From positions 1 to 64,000 of the forward strand of contig CAKOKN010000004.1 of NCBI GenBank assembly GCA_934091055.1: a stretch of 64,000 nt of DNA, in the 5' to 3' direction. The stretch is from an uncultured Bacilli bacterium (GTDB lineage Bacteria; Bacillota_I; Bacilli_A; RF39; UBA660). A program made the position numbers and the translations under genes. Below the pieces are notes generated by a model that worked only from the letters and a program-made list of their open reading frames with translations, was not told the origin of the DNA and did not search any database. Positions 1-7,204 of this stretch are shown here, one piece after another. Numbering within the stretch: position 1 is the first letter of the stretch; every line of letters starts with the position of its first letter.

Positions 1-75
1 GGACTTGAACCGACACGAGGGTTAAATCTCGCAGGATTTTAAGTCCTGTGCGTCTACCTATTCCGCCACTCAGGC
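1..75 (-). tRNA. tRNA-Leu (anticodon UAA), 3' end cut by window edge
   Basis: Read on the minus strand the gene begins GCCTGAGTGGCGGAATAGG, a typical leucine tRNA 5' half. The anticodon arm CAGGACT-TAA-AATCCTG gives anticodon UAA, followed by a long variable arm (GCGAG...CTCGT) as expected for a class II tRNA and a T-arm containing GGTTCAA. The acceptor 3' strand lies outside the window. Confidence 0.95.
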
Positions 76-111
76 ATATTAACCAAGTGCAACATTTGCG
101 TTGACTTCTTA

Positions 112-140
112 ATTATATAACATTTTTTTATATTTGACAA
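112..140 (-). promoter_or_regulatory. sigma-A promoter of tRNA-Leu
   Basis: On the minus strand, -35 TTGTCA (140-135) is separated by 17 nt from -10 TATAAT (117-112). Transcription would start about 30 nt before the tRNA-Leu 5' end. Confidence 0.75.
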
Positions 141-168
141 CCTTTTTTTTAAAATTTCATTAAAATTA

Positions 169-197
169 TTGAATTTTTTTCTATTTTAGTATATACT
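169..197 (+). promoter_or_regulatory. sigma-A promoter of tRNA-Arg
   Basis: -35 TTGAAT (169-174), 17-nt spacer, -10 TATACT (192-197), about 20 nt before the tRNA-Arg gene. It diverges from the tRNA-Leu promoter. Confidence 0.7.
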
Positions 198-218
198 ATC
201 TATTGTATCAAAACAAAT

Positions 219-295
219 GCGCTCATAGCTCAACTGGATAGAGCGTTTGGCTACGGACCAAAAGGTTGTGGGTTCGACTCCTACTGGGCGCACCA
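219..295 (+). tRNA. tRNA-Arg (anticodon ACG) with encoded CCA
   Basis: Acceptor strands GCGCTCA and TGGGCGC pair over 7 bp (one G-U). The anticodon loop CTACGGA holds ACG, which reads CGN Arg codons after A-to-I editing. The T-arm GTGGGTTCGACTCCTAC is canonical and the 3' ACCA is encoded in the DNA. Confidence 0.97.
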
Positions 296-305
296 TATTA
301 AAATC

Positions 306-332
306 AAATAGGACTAACTGTCCTATTTTTAT
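306..332 (+). terminator. intrinsic terminator of tRNA-Arg
   Basis: Perfect 9-bp stem AAATAGGAC / GTCCTATTT (306-314 / 320-328) with loop TAACT, followed by a T-rich tract, 11 nt after the tRNA CCA end. Confidence 0.85.
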
Positions 333-368
333 TTTATTACAAAATAAACAAAATATAACCCCAAGCCA

Positions 369-450
369 AAATTTAGAGACCTTAGGCTCTAAATTTCTTT
401 TTGAAGACAAAGGCTTCAAAAACATTTGTAAGACCACAAGGCTTACAAAT
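369..450 (+). repeat. Hairpin-family locus 1: three tandem hairpins with AC..GG loops
   Basis: Three perfect hairpins in tandem: stem AAATTTAGAG with loop ACCTTAGG (369-396), stem TTTTTGAAG with loop ACAAAGG (398-422), stem ATTTGTAAG with loop ACCACAAGG (424-450). Every stem ends in AG before the loop and resumes with CT, while the outer stem sequence differs. The same triplet with nearly identical stems recurs at 4917-4998. No T-tract follows, so these are not ordinary terminators. Confidence 0.85.
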
Positions 451-514
451 AACAATATAGTCTAGAACTTTCTCTAAATAAAAGAATATAATAATATGAA
501 TTAAGGAGGTTTTT

Positions 515-1510
515 ATGAAAAAAATAATCACAAGTATAATACTTTTCCTAGTCGTAATAGCCATAATAATATTCGGACTATACAAAAACAACAAAAAAGA
601 TAACAAAGAACTAACAAAAGTAACCCTAGCAGAAGTAGCTCACAGTATCTTCTACGCACCCCAATACGCTGCCGCAAGCAAAGGTTACTTCGAAGAAGAA
701 GGTATAGATTTAGAAATAACCCTAACACCAGGAGCGGATGCTGTAATGTCCGCAGTATTATCAAAAGATGTAGACATTGGCTTCTCAGGTACTGAAGCCA
801 CAATTTACGTATATAATGGAGGAGAAAAAGACTACCCTTGTGTCTTCGCTGGATTAACCCAAAAAGACGGTTCATTCCTAGTATCCAGAGAAAAAATAGA
901 TAACTTCACTCTAGAAGATCTAAAAGGAAAAACAGTTATCGGAGGAAGACAAGGTGGTATGCCCGAAATGACATTCGAATGGGCTCTAAGACAAAACAAT
1001 ATCGATCCCCAAAAAGATCTAACAATAGACACTTCCATAGCTTTTGCCGCTATGCAAGGAGCTTTCATAGGAGGTACAGGAGACTTCGTTACCCTATTTG
1101 AACCAAACGCTACAGCTGTAGAAAAACAAGGCTTAGGCCATATTGTAGCTTACATAGGTACACTAGGAGGTGAAGTCCCTTATACAGCATATAACGCTAG
1201 AAAAAGCTATATAGAAGAAAATCCAGATATCATAAAAGGCTTTACAAGAGCTATCAATAAGGGATTACAATTCGTCCTAGAAAACGATCCCAAAGTAATA
1301 GCTAACACTATCATAGACTTCTTCCCAGATACCAGTCTAGAAGATCTAACCACTATGATAAAAAGATATAAAGATAATGATGCTTGGAAAAAAACAGTAG
1401 CAATAAACGAAGAAGAATGGACCCATATTCAAGACATAATGATAGCAGCAGGAGAACTAGATAATTATGTTAGCTATGATAAACTAATATATGACAAATA
1501 CTTCAAATAA
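515..1510 (+). CDS. NMT1/THI5-like ABC transporter substrate-binding protein
   Basis: Secreted or membrane-tethered solute receptor of an SsuA/ThiY-type importer (aliphatic sulfonates, taurine or pyrimidine thiamine precursors in characterised relatives; the actual substrate cannot be read here). The 331-aa product has an N-terminal hydrophobic segment (residues 4-22) and then the family fold, with a YAPQYAAASKGYFEEEGI stretch near residue 48. The N-terminus lacks a clear lipobox, so it may stay anchored by an uncleaved segment. AAGGAGG precedes the ATG at good spacing. It is the first gene of a three-gene importer operon (receptor, ATPase, permease). No TPP riboswitch is visible upstream; only the tandem hairpins precede it. 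Confidence 0.88.
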   Translation: MKKIITSIILFLVVIAIIIFGLYKNNKKDNKELTKVTLAEVAHSIFYAPQYAAASKGYFEEEGIDLEITLTPGADAVMSAVLSKDVDIGFSGTEATIYVYNGGEKDYPCVFAGLTQKDGSFLVSREKIDNFTLEDLKGKTVIGGRQGGMPEMTFEWALRQNNIDPQKDLTIDTSIAFAAMQGAFIGGTGDFVTLFEPNATAVEKQGLGHIVAYIGTLGGEVPYTAYNARKSYIEENPDIIKGFTRAINKGLQFVLENDPKVIANTIIDFFPDTSLEDLTTMIKRYKDNDAWKKTVAINEEEWTHIQDIMIAAGELDNYVSYDKLIYDKYFK

Positions 1511-2261
1511 CAATCAAGATATACTAGTTATAAAAGATCTAACTAAAACATACCACTCAAAAGATGGTGAAACCCTAGCCATAAAAGATTTAAATCTAAA
1601 TATCAAAGAAGGCGAATTCCTTGCTATAGTAGGACCATCAGGCTGTGGAAAATCAACCCTACTATCAATACTATCTAATTTAGAAAAAAAATCAAACGGT
1701 AATATTATTTTCCCCAAAAAAGAATTAAATATCGGCTATATGCTTCAAGAAGACACCCTATTTCCTTGGTTAAATATTTTAAATAACAGCCTACTAGGAC
1801 TAAAAGTACAAAAGAAATTAACTAAAGAAAACAAAAACAAAGTTCTAAAACTACTAGAAGTATATGGCTTAAAAGACTTCATAAAAAAGTACCCAAATAG
1901 TTTATCAGGAGGTATGAGACAAAGAGTAGCTCTAATTAGAACTATTGCTATAAACCCTGATATTCTCTTACTAGATGAACCCTTTTCAGCATTAGACTAT
2001 CAAACAAGACTAGCAGTATCAGATGATGTATGGAAAATAATAAAAAAAGAAAAGAAAACCACGATAATGATAACTCACGATATAGCAGAAGCCATCTCAA
2101 TGGCAGATCGTGTAATAGTCCTATCAGATAGACCGGCTAAAGTAAAAAGTATATATCCAATCACTCTAACAAACAGTACTACTCCCATAAATAATCGAAA
2201 GTGTCAAGAATTTAACACCTATTATGACACCATATGGAAGGACATTGATATCTATGTATAG
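1491..2261 (+). CDS. ABC transporter ATP-binding protein, SsuB/ThiZ/TauB type
   Basis: Cytoplasmic ATPase energising the importer encoded by the flanking genes. Visible motifs: Walker A GPSGCGKST (residues 48-56), signature LSGGMRQR (138-145), Walker B ILLLDEP (158-164), D-loop SALD, and switch histidine H196 in ITHD. The Q-loop region MLQEDTLFPW is typical of the nitrate/sulfonate/taurine subfamily. The start overlaps the end of the receptor gene by 20 nt and has no strong ribosome binding site, so translation is probably coupled. Confidence 0.93.
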   Translation: MTNTSNNNQDILVIKDLTKTYHSKDGETLAIKDLNLNIKEGEFLAIVGPSGCGKSTLLSILSNLEKKSNGNIIFPKKELNIGYMLQEDTLFPWLNILNNSLLGLKVQKKLTKENKNKVLKLLEVYGLKDFIKKYPNSLSGGMRQRVALIRTIAINPDILLLDEPFSALDYQTRLAVSDDVWKIIKKEKKTTIMITHDIAEAISMADRVIVLSDRPAKVKSIYPITLTNSTTPINNRKCQEFNTYYDTIWKDIDIYV

Positions 2262-3045
2262 TAGTGAACATAAAGAATATCTAAAAAAATTAAAAAGAAG
2301 AAAACTACTAATACTTCTAGTTCAACTACTAATATTAGCTTTATTTATAATAATTTGGGAACTACTAGCTAAATATAACATCATTAACACATTCATATCA
2401 TCATCACCAAGTAGAATAATTAAAACTATCATAGAATTACATAATACTGGCAATCTCTATAAACACATCTGGGTAACAGTATACGAAACAATAATAAGTT
2501 TCAGTATTGGTACCCTATCAGGTATCATAATTGCCATAATACTATGGTGGAATAATTTTATCTATAAAGTAGTAGAACCATATCTAACAATAATAAACAG
2601 TCTACCAAAAGTAGCCCTAGGTCCAATAATAATAATCTTCTTCGGAGCCAACATAAACTCTATTATCATAATGGCTCTCTTAATATCCGTAATAATAACC
2701 ATAATAACCGTCTACAACGGCTTTAACGAAATAGACACTAACAAAATAAAACTATTAAAATCATTCAAAGCAAACAAGTATCAAATACTAAAATTAGCTA
2801 TCTTACCAAATAGCTATCCCACTATCATAAGCAGTCTAAAAATAAATATAAGTATGTCACTAATAGGTGTCATAATGGGAGAATTCCTAGTATCAAAAGA
2901 AGGCATAGGCTATCTAATTATGTATGGTTCTCAAGTATTTAATTTAAATCTAGTAATGTCTGGTATTATCATCTTAATGATAGTATCTATCTTGATGTAT
3001 AAAGTAGTAAGCTACATAGAAAAAATACTAATCAAAAAAGATTAG
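2254..3045 (+). CDS. ABC transporter permease, SsuC/ThiX type
   Basis: Integral membrane permease of the importer (263 aa, about six hydrophobic segments) with the BPD-type cytoplasmic loop around LLKSFKANKYQILKLAILPN that docks on the ATPase. A longer frame opens at 2224, but the ATG at 2254 overlaps the preceding stop (ATGTATAG) and follows an AAGGA motif by 11 nt, so it is preferred. It is the last gene of the operon and ends 35 nt before the convergent fic gene. Confidence 0.9.
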   Translation: MYSSEHKEYLKKLKRRKLLILLVQLLILALFIIIWELLAKYNIINTFISSSPSRIIKTIIELHNTGNLYKHIWVTVYETIISFSIGTLSGIIIAIILWWNNFIYKVVEPYLTIINSLPKVALGPIIIIFFGANINSIIIMALLISVIITIITVYNGFNEIDTNKIKLLKSFKANKYQILKLAILPNSYPTIISSLKINISMSLIGVIMGEFLVSKEGIGYLIMYGSQVFNLNLVMSGIIILMIVSILMYKVVSYIEKILIKKD

Positions 3046-3079
3046 TGTTTTTATTATACCAAATTACTTATAACTAATT

Positions 3080-3691
3080 TTAATTATCAAGCTTCTCTAA
3101 TAAATAAGTATTATATCCTTCATAACGATAACTAGCATCAATCCCCTTCATATAAACCATTCTATTATTAACATCATCAGTTAATGCTGACTGTAACAAT
3201 AATTTTATCTCTGTATCTTTAATAGGACTTCTTTCCATTGCTAGTAAATAATCTTCCCTTTCTACTTTGCTCCAATCAATAACCTTATTTAATTCTTTTT
3301 TCAATATCATATCTAACCAAATTCTAGTACTTCTTCCATTACCTTCACGAAAAGGATGTGCCACATTCATTTCAACATATTTCCTAATTATATCATCATA
3401 AGTCTTCTGGGACATTTCATCTATTTTATGTAAAATATCTTCTAAATATAAAGAAGATGCAAATCTAAAATTACCTTTTGCTATATTATCACTTCTAACT
3501 TTACCCGCAAAATAATAAATATCATTAAATAAAAAACTATGTATCTTAGAAAGACCTTCAAAAGTTCCAACTTCTATTTCATTTATTTTATTAGTATCAA
3601 ATAACTCTAATGCTCTCAACTTAGTAATACGTTCTTCTTCTTTTGATAATTCAACCTCATCAGTAATACCTAATTTATTTTCTAACATCAT
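3080..3691 (-). CDS. fic: Fic family protein, class III (C-terminal inhibitory motif)
   Basis: Probable AMP-transferase that modifies target protein hydroxyls. The 203-aa protein carries the complete Fic signature HPFREGNGRSTR (residues 112-123; catalytic His112) and a flap region near residues 65-80. The inhibitory (S/T)xxxE(G/N) motif appears at the C-terminus as SYRYEG (Ser187, Glu191), which defines class III Fic proteins that are autoinhibited in cis. No separate antitoxin gene adjoins. The start could be either of two consecutive ATGs behind AGAGGTGAT. An extended -10 (TGGTATAAT) lies about 25 nt upstream. The target is unknown. Confidence 0.9.
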   Translation of the reverse strand: MMLENKLGITDEVELSKEEERITKLRALELFDTNKINEIEVGTFEGLSKIHSFLFNDIYYFAGKVRSDNIAKGNFRFASSLYLEDILHKIDEMSQKTYDDIIRKYVEMNVAHPFREGNGRSTRIWLDMILKKELNKVIDWSKVEREDYLLAMERSPIKDTEIKLLLQSALTDDVNNRMVYMKGIDASYRYEGYNTYLLEKLDN

Positions 3692-3832
3692 ATCACCTCT
3701 TTAACTATTAATATTATACCATAAAATTATACTTTTTACCATTATCACATTAACTATTTACAATTTCTTCCCTCACACCATTATTTAGTTATATAGTTCC
3801 ATCAAAATTAATAAAATTAATTAGGTGATACA

Positions 3833-4915
3833 ATGAAAAAACATAGTAGACTTCTAATAATATCCATAATAATAATCACCCTATTCGGTGCCCTAATGAT
3901 CTACTCATCTTCTTCAGTATGGGCTGAATACAAATTTAACGATCAATATAAATATCTAAAATCCCAACTAATATTCCTCGTACTAGGTTACCTAGTAATG
4001 ATATTAATAAGTAAATTCCCATATCAAAATTATAAAAAACTATCCAACATAATCTTTCTAGTAACTACTTCTCTCTTAGTACTAGTATTAATACCTGGTA
4101 TCGGAACAGTAAGAAATGGATCTAGAAGCTGGTTCGGATTAGGAGGCTTCGGTATACAACCATCAGAATTCACTAAACTAAGTCTAATTATCTTCACAGC
4201 AAAATACTTAGAAAATAACGAAAGAGATCTAAAAAGTATCAAAAAAGGTGTTCTCCCAATACTAGGAGTCCTCCTACTAGTATTCGCTCTAATTATGTTA
4301 GAACCAGACTTTGGAACAGGCATCGTAATAGTTATGACAATAGTAGTACTACTATTTGTAAGTGGTGTAAACCTAAACTTCTTTGTCAAAATAGGAATAC
4401 TAGGTCTTATAGGAGTAGTAGTACTAATAATAATAGCCCCATATAGAACCCAAAGAATAATATCATTCCTAAATCCCTGGAGTGATCCACTAGGTAGTGG
4501 TTTCCAAATAATCCAATCCCTATATGCCATAGGTCCTGGAGGTCTCTTAGGACTAGGTTTAGGAAACTCCATTCAAAAACACTTCTATCTACCAGAACCA
4601 CAAACAGACTTCATCTTCTCCATAATAAGCGAAGAATTCGGCTTTCTAGGAGTACTAATAGTAGCAGTTTTATTTCTAACTATCATAACTACAGGCTTCA
4701 AAATAGCCACTAAATGTGAAGACAAATTCGGTAAATACCTTGCTTTTGGTATAACCTTCTCTTTAGCCTTTCAAGCAATGCTAAACCTAATGGTAGTTGT
4801 AGGACTAATTCCCGTAACTGGAGTTACCCTCCCCTTCCTCTCTTATGGAGGAAGTAGTCTTCTAATAAGCCTAACAAGTATAGGCATACTACTAAACATA
4901 AATAAATATAACTAA
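3833..4915 (+). CDS. ftsW: FtsW/RodA/SpoVE family peptidoglycan glycosyltransferase
   Basis: SEDS-family polytopic enzyme that polymerises lipid II glycan strands with a cognate class B PBP. The 360-aa protein has about ten hydrophobic segments and the signatures NGSRSWFGLGGFGIQPSEF (near residue 95) and the C-terminal LPFLSYGGSSLL. The WFGLGGFGIQPSE form and GGFGLGLG-like loop fit the FtsW/SpoVE branch better than RodA, but the two cannot be separated with certainty. The start follows TTAGGTGATACA. It lies convergent to mraY, on the strand opposite to the other wall genes, instead of inside a dcw operon. Confidence 0.88.
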   Translation: MKKHSRLLIISIIIITLFGALMIYSSSSVWAEYKFNDQYKYLKSQLIFLVLGYLVMILISKFPYQNYKKLSNIIFLVTTSLLVLVLIPGIGTVRNGSRSWFGLGGFGIQPSEFTKLSLIIFTAKYLENNERDLKSIKKGVLPILGVLLLVFALIMLEPDFGTGIVIVMTIVVLLFVSGVNLNFFVKIGILGLIGVVVLIIIAPYRTQRIISFLNPWSDPLGSGFQIIQSLYAIGPGGLLGLGLGNSIQKHFYLPEPQTDFIFSIISEEFGFLGVLIVAVLFLTIITTGFKIATKCEDKFGKYLAFGITFSLAFQAMLNLMVVVGLIPVTGVTLPFLSYGGSSLLISLTSIGILLNINKYN

Positions 4916-4916
4916 A

Positions 4917-4998
4917 AAATTTAGAGATTACAAGCTCTAAATTTCTTTTTGAAGACAAGAAGGCTTCAAAAACATTTGTAAGACAAAGACTTACAAAT
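4917..4998 (+). repeat. Hairpin-family locus 2: second copy of the triple hairpin
   Basis: Three hairpins with the same stems as at 369-450: AAATTTAGAG (4917-4944, loop ATTACAAG), TTTTTGAAG (4946-4972, loop ACAAGAAGG), ATTTGTAAG (4974-4998, loop ACAAAGA). Stems are conserved while the loops have changed. It sits between the convergent ends of ftsW and mraY, in the same orientation as locus 1. Confidence 0.85.
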
Positions 4999-5005
4999 AA
5001 ACAAA

Positions 5006-5027
5006 AGAAAGAGCTAACACTCTTTCT
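5006..5027 (-). terminator. intrinsic terminator of mraY
   Basis: Stem AGAAAGAG / CTCTTTCT (5006-5013 / 5020-5027) with a 6-nt loop just before the mraY stop. On the minus strand the U-rich tract TTTTGTTTATTTG follows. Confidence 0.7.
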
Positions 5028-6018
5028 ATAACCAAACACCATATATCAAAGCTAACATACTCAAGATAAAGCCCACTATCCAAAATAACTTAACAATATC
5101 ATTCTCTCTCCAACCAAGTCTCTCAAAATGATGATGAATAGGAGTCATCAAGAATACCTTCTTCTTAAGTAACACCACTGAACTAATCTGAATAATAACA
5201 GTAAGTGTCTCAATAACAAATACTCCTCCTATCAAAACAAGTGACAACTCGTGAGAAGTAAGAATAGCAATAGTAGCCATCGTAGCTCCCAAAGTCAAGC
5301 TACCAGTATCTCCCATAAACACTTTAGCAGGATTAGTATTATAAACCAAAAATCCCATAATAGAACCCACTAATACAAAACAAAAGATACCCATATCAGC
5401 ATTACCTTCAATCCACCAGCTACCCATAGCAATAAGACCAAAAGCCAAGAACGATATCGCAGACAATCCACCAGCCAGTCCATCAAGACCATCAGTCAAA
5501 TTAACCGCATTCGAAGATCCTACTAAAAGGAATAGAATAAACACTCCATAAAACCATCCTAAGTTCCATTCAATTCCTAATGCCGATATCCTAAGATAAG
5601 AATCCCCATCAGTAAACTGCCTAAACAAAACATAAAATACAAGTGCTACAATAAGCTGTAACAAAAGCTTCTGAAACTGCGTAAGCCCCTTATTAGCCTT
5701 CCTCTTCAAACTTATAAAATCATCCAAAAATCCAATAAGTCCATAAGCCAAAAATACAAAGAGCACTATCACCAAGTTAACAGAATACTCTATTTTTCCC
5801 GTAAGTAATAAAAAGAGCATTATAGCAAAAGTTGGTAAAATAAATATAAGTCCCCCCATAGTAGGTGTACCAGCTTTCCCTCTGTGAGCCTCTACATAAA
5901 CATTTATTCTCTGTCCCGCTTTAAGTTTCTTCAAAAAAGGAATAGCAATAAGTCCAAATATAGTTGCACCAACAAATCCAAGCATTAGTGCAAATAAAGA
6001 TTTAGTTAAAGTTAACAT
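5026..6018 (-). CDS. mraY: MraY, phospho-N-acetylmuramoyl-pentapeptide transferase
   Basis: Integral membrane enzyme that transfers phospho-MurNAc-pentapeptide from UDP to undecaprenyl phosphate, forming lipid I. The 330-aa length is normal and about ten hydrophobic segments are visible. Key motifs: DD (99-100), NAVNLTDGLDGLA (170-182), the Mg-binding GDTGS near 236, and HHHFE (295-299). GGAG precedes the ATG by 7 nt. Unlike a classical dcw cluster, murD and murG do not follow; a kinase-like gene and the PBP2-type gene lie upstream on the same strand. Confidence 0.97.
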   Translation of the reverse strand: MLTLTKSLFALMLGFVGATIFGLIAIPFLKKLKAGQRINVYVEAHRGKAGTPTMGGLIFILPTFAIMLFLLLTGKIEYSVNLVIVLFVFLAYGLIGFLDDFISLKRKANKGLTQFQKLLLQLIVALVFYVLFRQFTDGDSYLRISALGIEWNLGWFYGVFILFLLVGSSNAVNLTDGLDGLAGGLSAISFLAFGLIAMGSWWIEGNADMGIFCFVLVGSIMGFLVYNTNPAKVFMGDTGSLTLGATMATIAILTSHELSLVLIGGVFVIETLTVIIQISSVVLLKKKVFLMTPIHHHFERLGWRENDIVKLFWIVGFILSMLALIYGVWL

Positions 6019-6082
6019 TATTTCACTCCATTTCTAAGTATATTATAACACATATATTTTAAATAAGTATTATCTTTTAAAC

Positions 6083-6106
6083 TATTTTACATCCTACTGT
6101 AAAATA
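6083..6106 (-). terminator. possible terminator of the kinase-like gene
   Basis: Perfect 9-bp stem TATTTTACA / TGTAAAATA with a 6-nt loop in the 179-nt gap between the 6198-7076 gene and mraY. The following minus-strand tract (AGTTTAAAAG) is only weakly U-rich. The rest of the gap is AT-rich, with a TATAAT box (TGTGTTATAAT) about 30 nt before mraY. Confidence 0.45.
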
Positions 6107-6197
6107 TTATTCTATACATCTAAGTATATCTATTAATTAATATTAAGTCAAGTATTACTACACTATATATTAATCATTAATTTCATAAATAGAACCA

Positions 6198-7076
6198 CTA
6201 TTTATATCTTCTTGTATAAGTTCTAGCTAAAGCAACTTCTCTACTAGTCAAACTATCAATATAATTAGTAGGATTCTCATTCTCAGCATTAGATAAGATC
6301 TTATTAAAACACTCAAGTAAATTAAAATCAACCCCTATATCATTCAAATAATTTATAAAATCATAAAACTCTGTCAAAGAAACATTATTTATTCTTCCAT
6401 TATATAAATACTTCAATATAACAATAACATAACAATATATATCAGTATTATAATCTACTACATAACTAGTAAAATAACTACTCTCTATATCTGTCTTATA
6501 CTTACCATTAACATTATTAAGAAGAGCTGCTGGTGTCAAATACTTCGCAATAGGAGACTTATTACCTGCTATCTTACAACTATCCAAATCAACAACATAA
6601 ATCTCTTTCTGATCTAAATTAACAACAAAATTATCTTCATGTAAATCCCCTATAAAGAAATCTTTTAAAGGCGTATAAGTTCTAATCTTATTCATCTGCT
6701 CTAACACTTGCCCTATTCTCTTTAAATAATACTTCTTCTCTTCAAGATCGATACTACTATCATTTAAAATAGTACTAAGATTACTACCAACAACCCTATT
6801 CATTGCAAAAGCCTCTACTTCATTATTAATACCCACCAAATAATCAGGCACAATAAAATTATTAGGAATATACTCTTTATTAAAGTTTAAACACTCTAAA
6901 GAATATAACTTATTAGCAAAAACAGGTCCATTGGTCTTATTTAATCTCTTTAATACTTTCTTGTCTCCCTTATATTCAAAATCAAATAAAACTCCTTCAG
7001 CATTAAATATATCCTCTGATAAAACTAATGGCTTTAACTTAGCAAACTCTCTCTTTGATAAATTAATCATCTTCAT
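6198..7076 (-). CDS. Protein-kinase-like fold protein of unknown target
   Basis: A 292-aa soluble protein with the layout of a small atypical kinase: a VLKRL lysine (Lys43) in the N-lobe, a catalytic-loop-like segment GDLHEDNF (143-150) and a metal-binding-loop-like VVDLDSC (161-167). In choline/ABC1-like kinases the equivalents are HGDxHxxN and the DFG Asp. Here the HRD-type His is displaced, but Asp144, Asn149 and Asp163 are present, so activity is plausible. It sits between mraY and the PBP2 gene, which suggests a cell-envelope link; this is inference. AGGGG precedes the ATG by about 8 nt. Confidence 0.6.
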   Translation of the reverse strand: MKMINLSKREFAKLKPLVLSEDIFNAEGVLFDFEYKGDKKVLKRLNKTNGPVFANKLYSLECLNFNKEYIPNNFIVPDYLVGINNEVEAFAMNRVVGSNLSTILNDSSIDLEEKKYYLKRIGQVLEQMNKIRTYTPLKDFFIGDLHEDNFVVNLDQKEIYVVDLDSCKIAGNKSPIAKYLTPAALLNNVNGKYKTDIESSYFTSYVVDYNTDIYCYVIVILKYLYNGRINNVSLTEFYDFINYLNDIGVDFNLLECFNKILSNAENENPTNYIDSLTSREVALARTYTRRYK

Positions 7077-7142
7077 ATAAATTACCCCTCATCAATGCCA
7101 AATATTATATCACAAAATACACAGTAATGCAATTATTTTCTT

Positions 7143-7196
7143 CTTCTTAAGCCTAAGGTCTTAAGAAGTATAATGAAGCCTAAGGTCTTCATTATA
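7143..7196 (-). repeat. Hairpin-family locus 3: two tandem hairpins
   Basis: Two perfect hairpins: stem CTTCTTAAG (7143-7168) and stem TATAATGAAG (7169-7196). Both loops read CCTAAGGT on plus, i.e. ACCTTAGG on minus, identical to the commonest loop elsewhere. They lie just after the stop of the PBP2-type gene. Confidence 0.85.
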
Positions 7197-7204
7197 AACA
7201 CTAT

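Noticed and set aside
296..514. TPP or other riboswitch before the importer operon
   Set aside because: The region is accounted for by a tRNA terminator and the triple hairpin; none of the TPP, SAM or other riboswitch core motifs I know is visible.
186..606. Frames of 70-90 codons over the tRNA-Arg gene and the triple hairpin
   Set aside because: They overlap a clear tRNA and perfect hairpins and have no binding sites or domain features.
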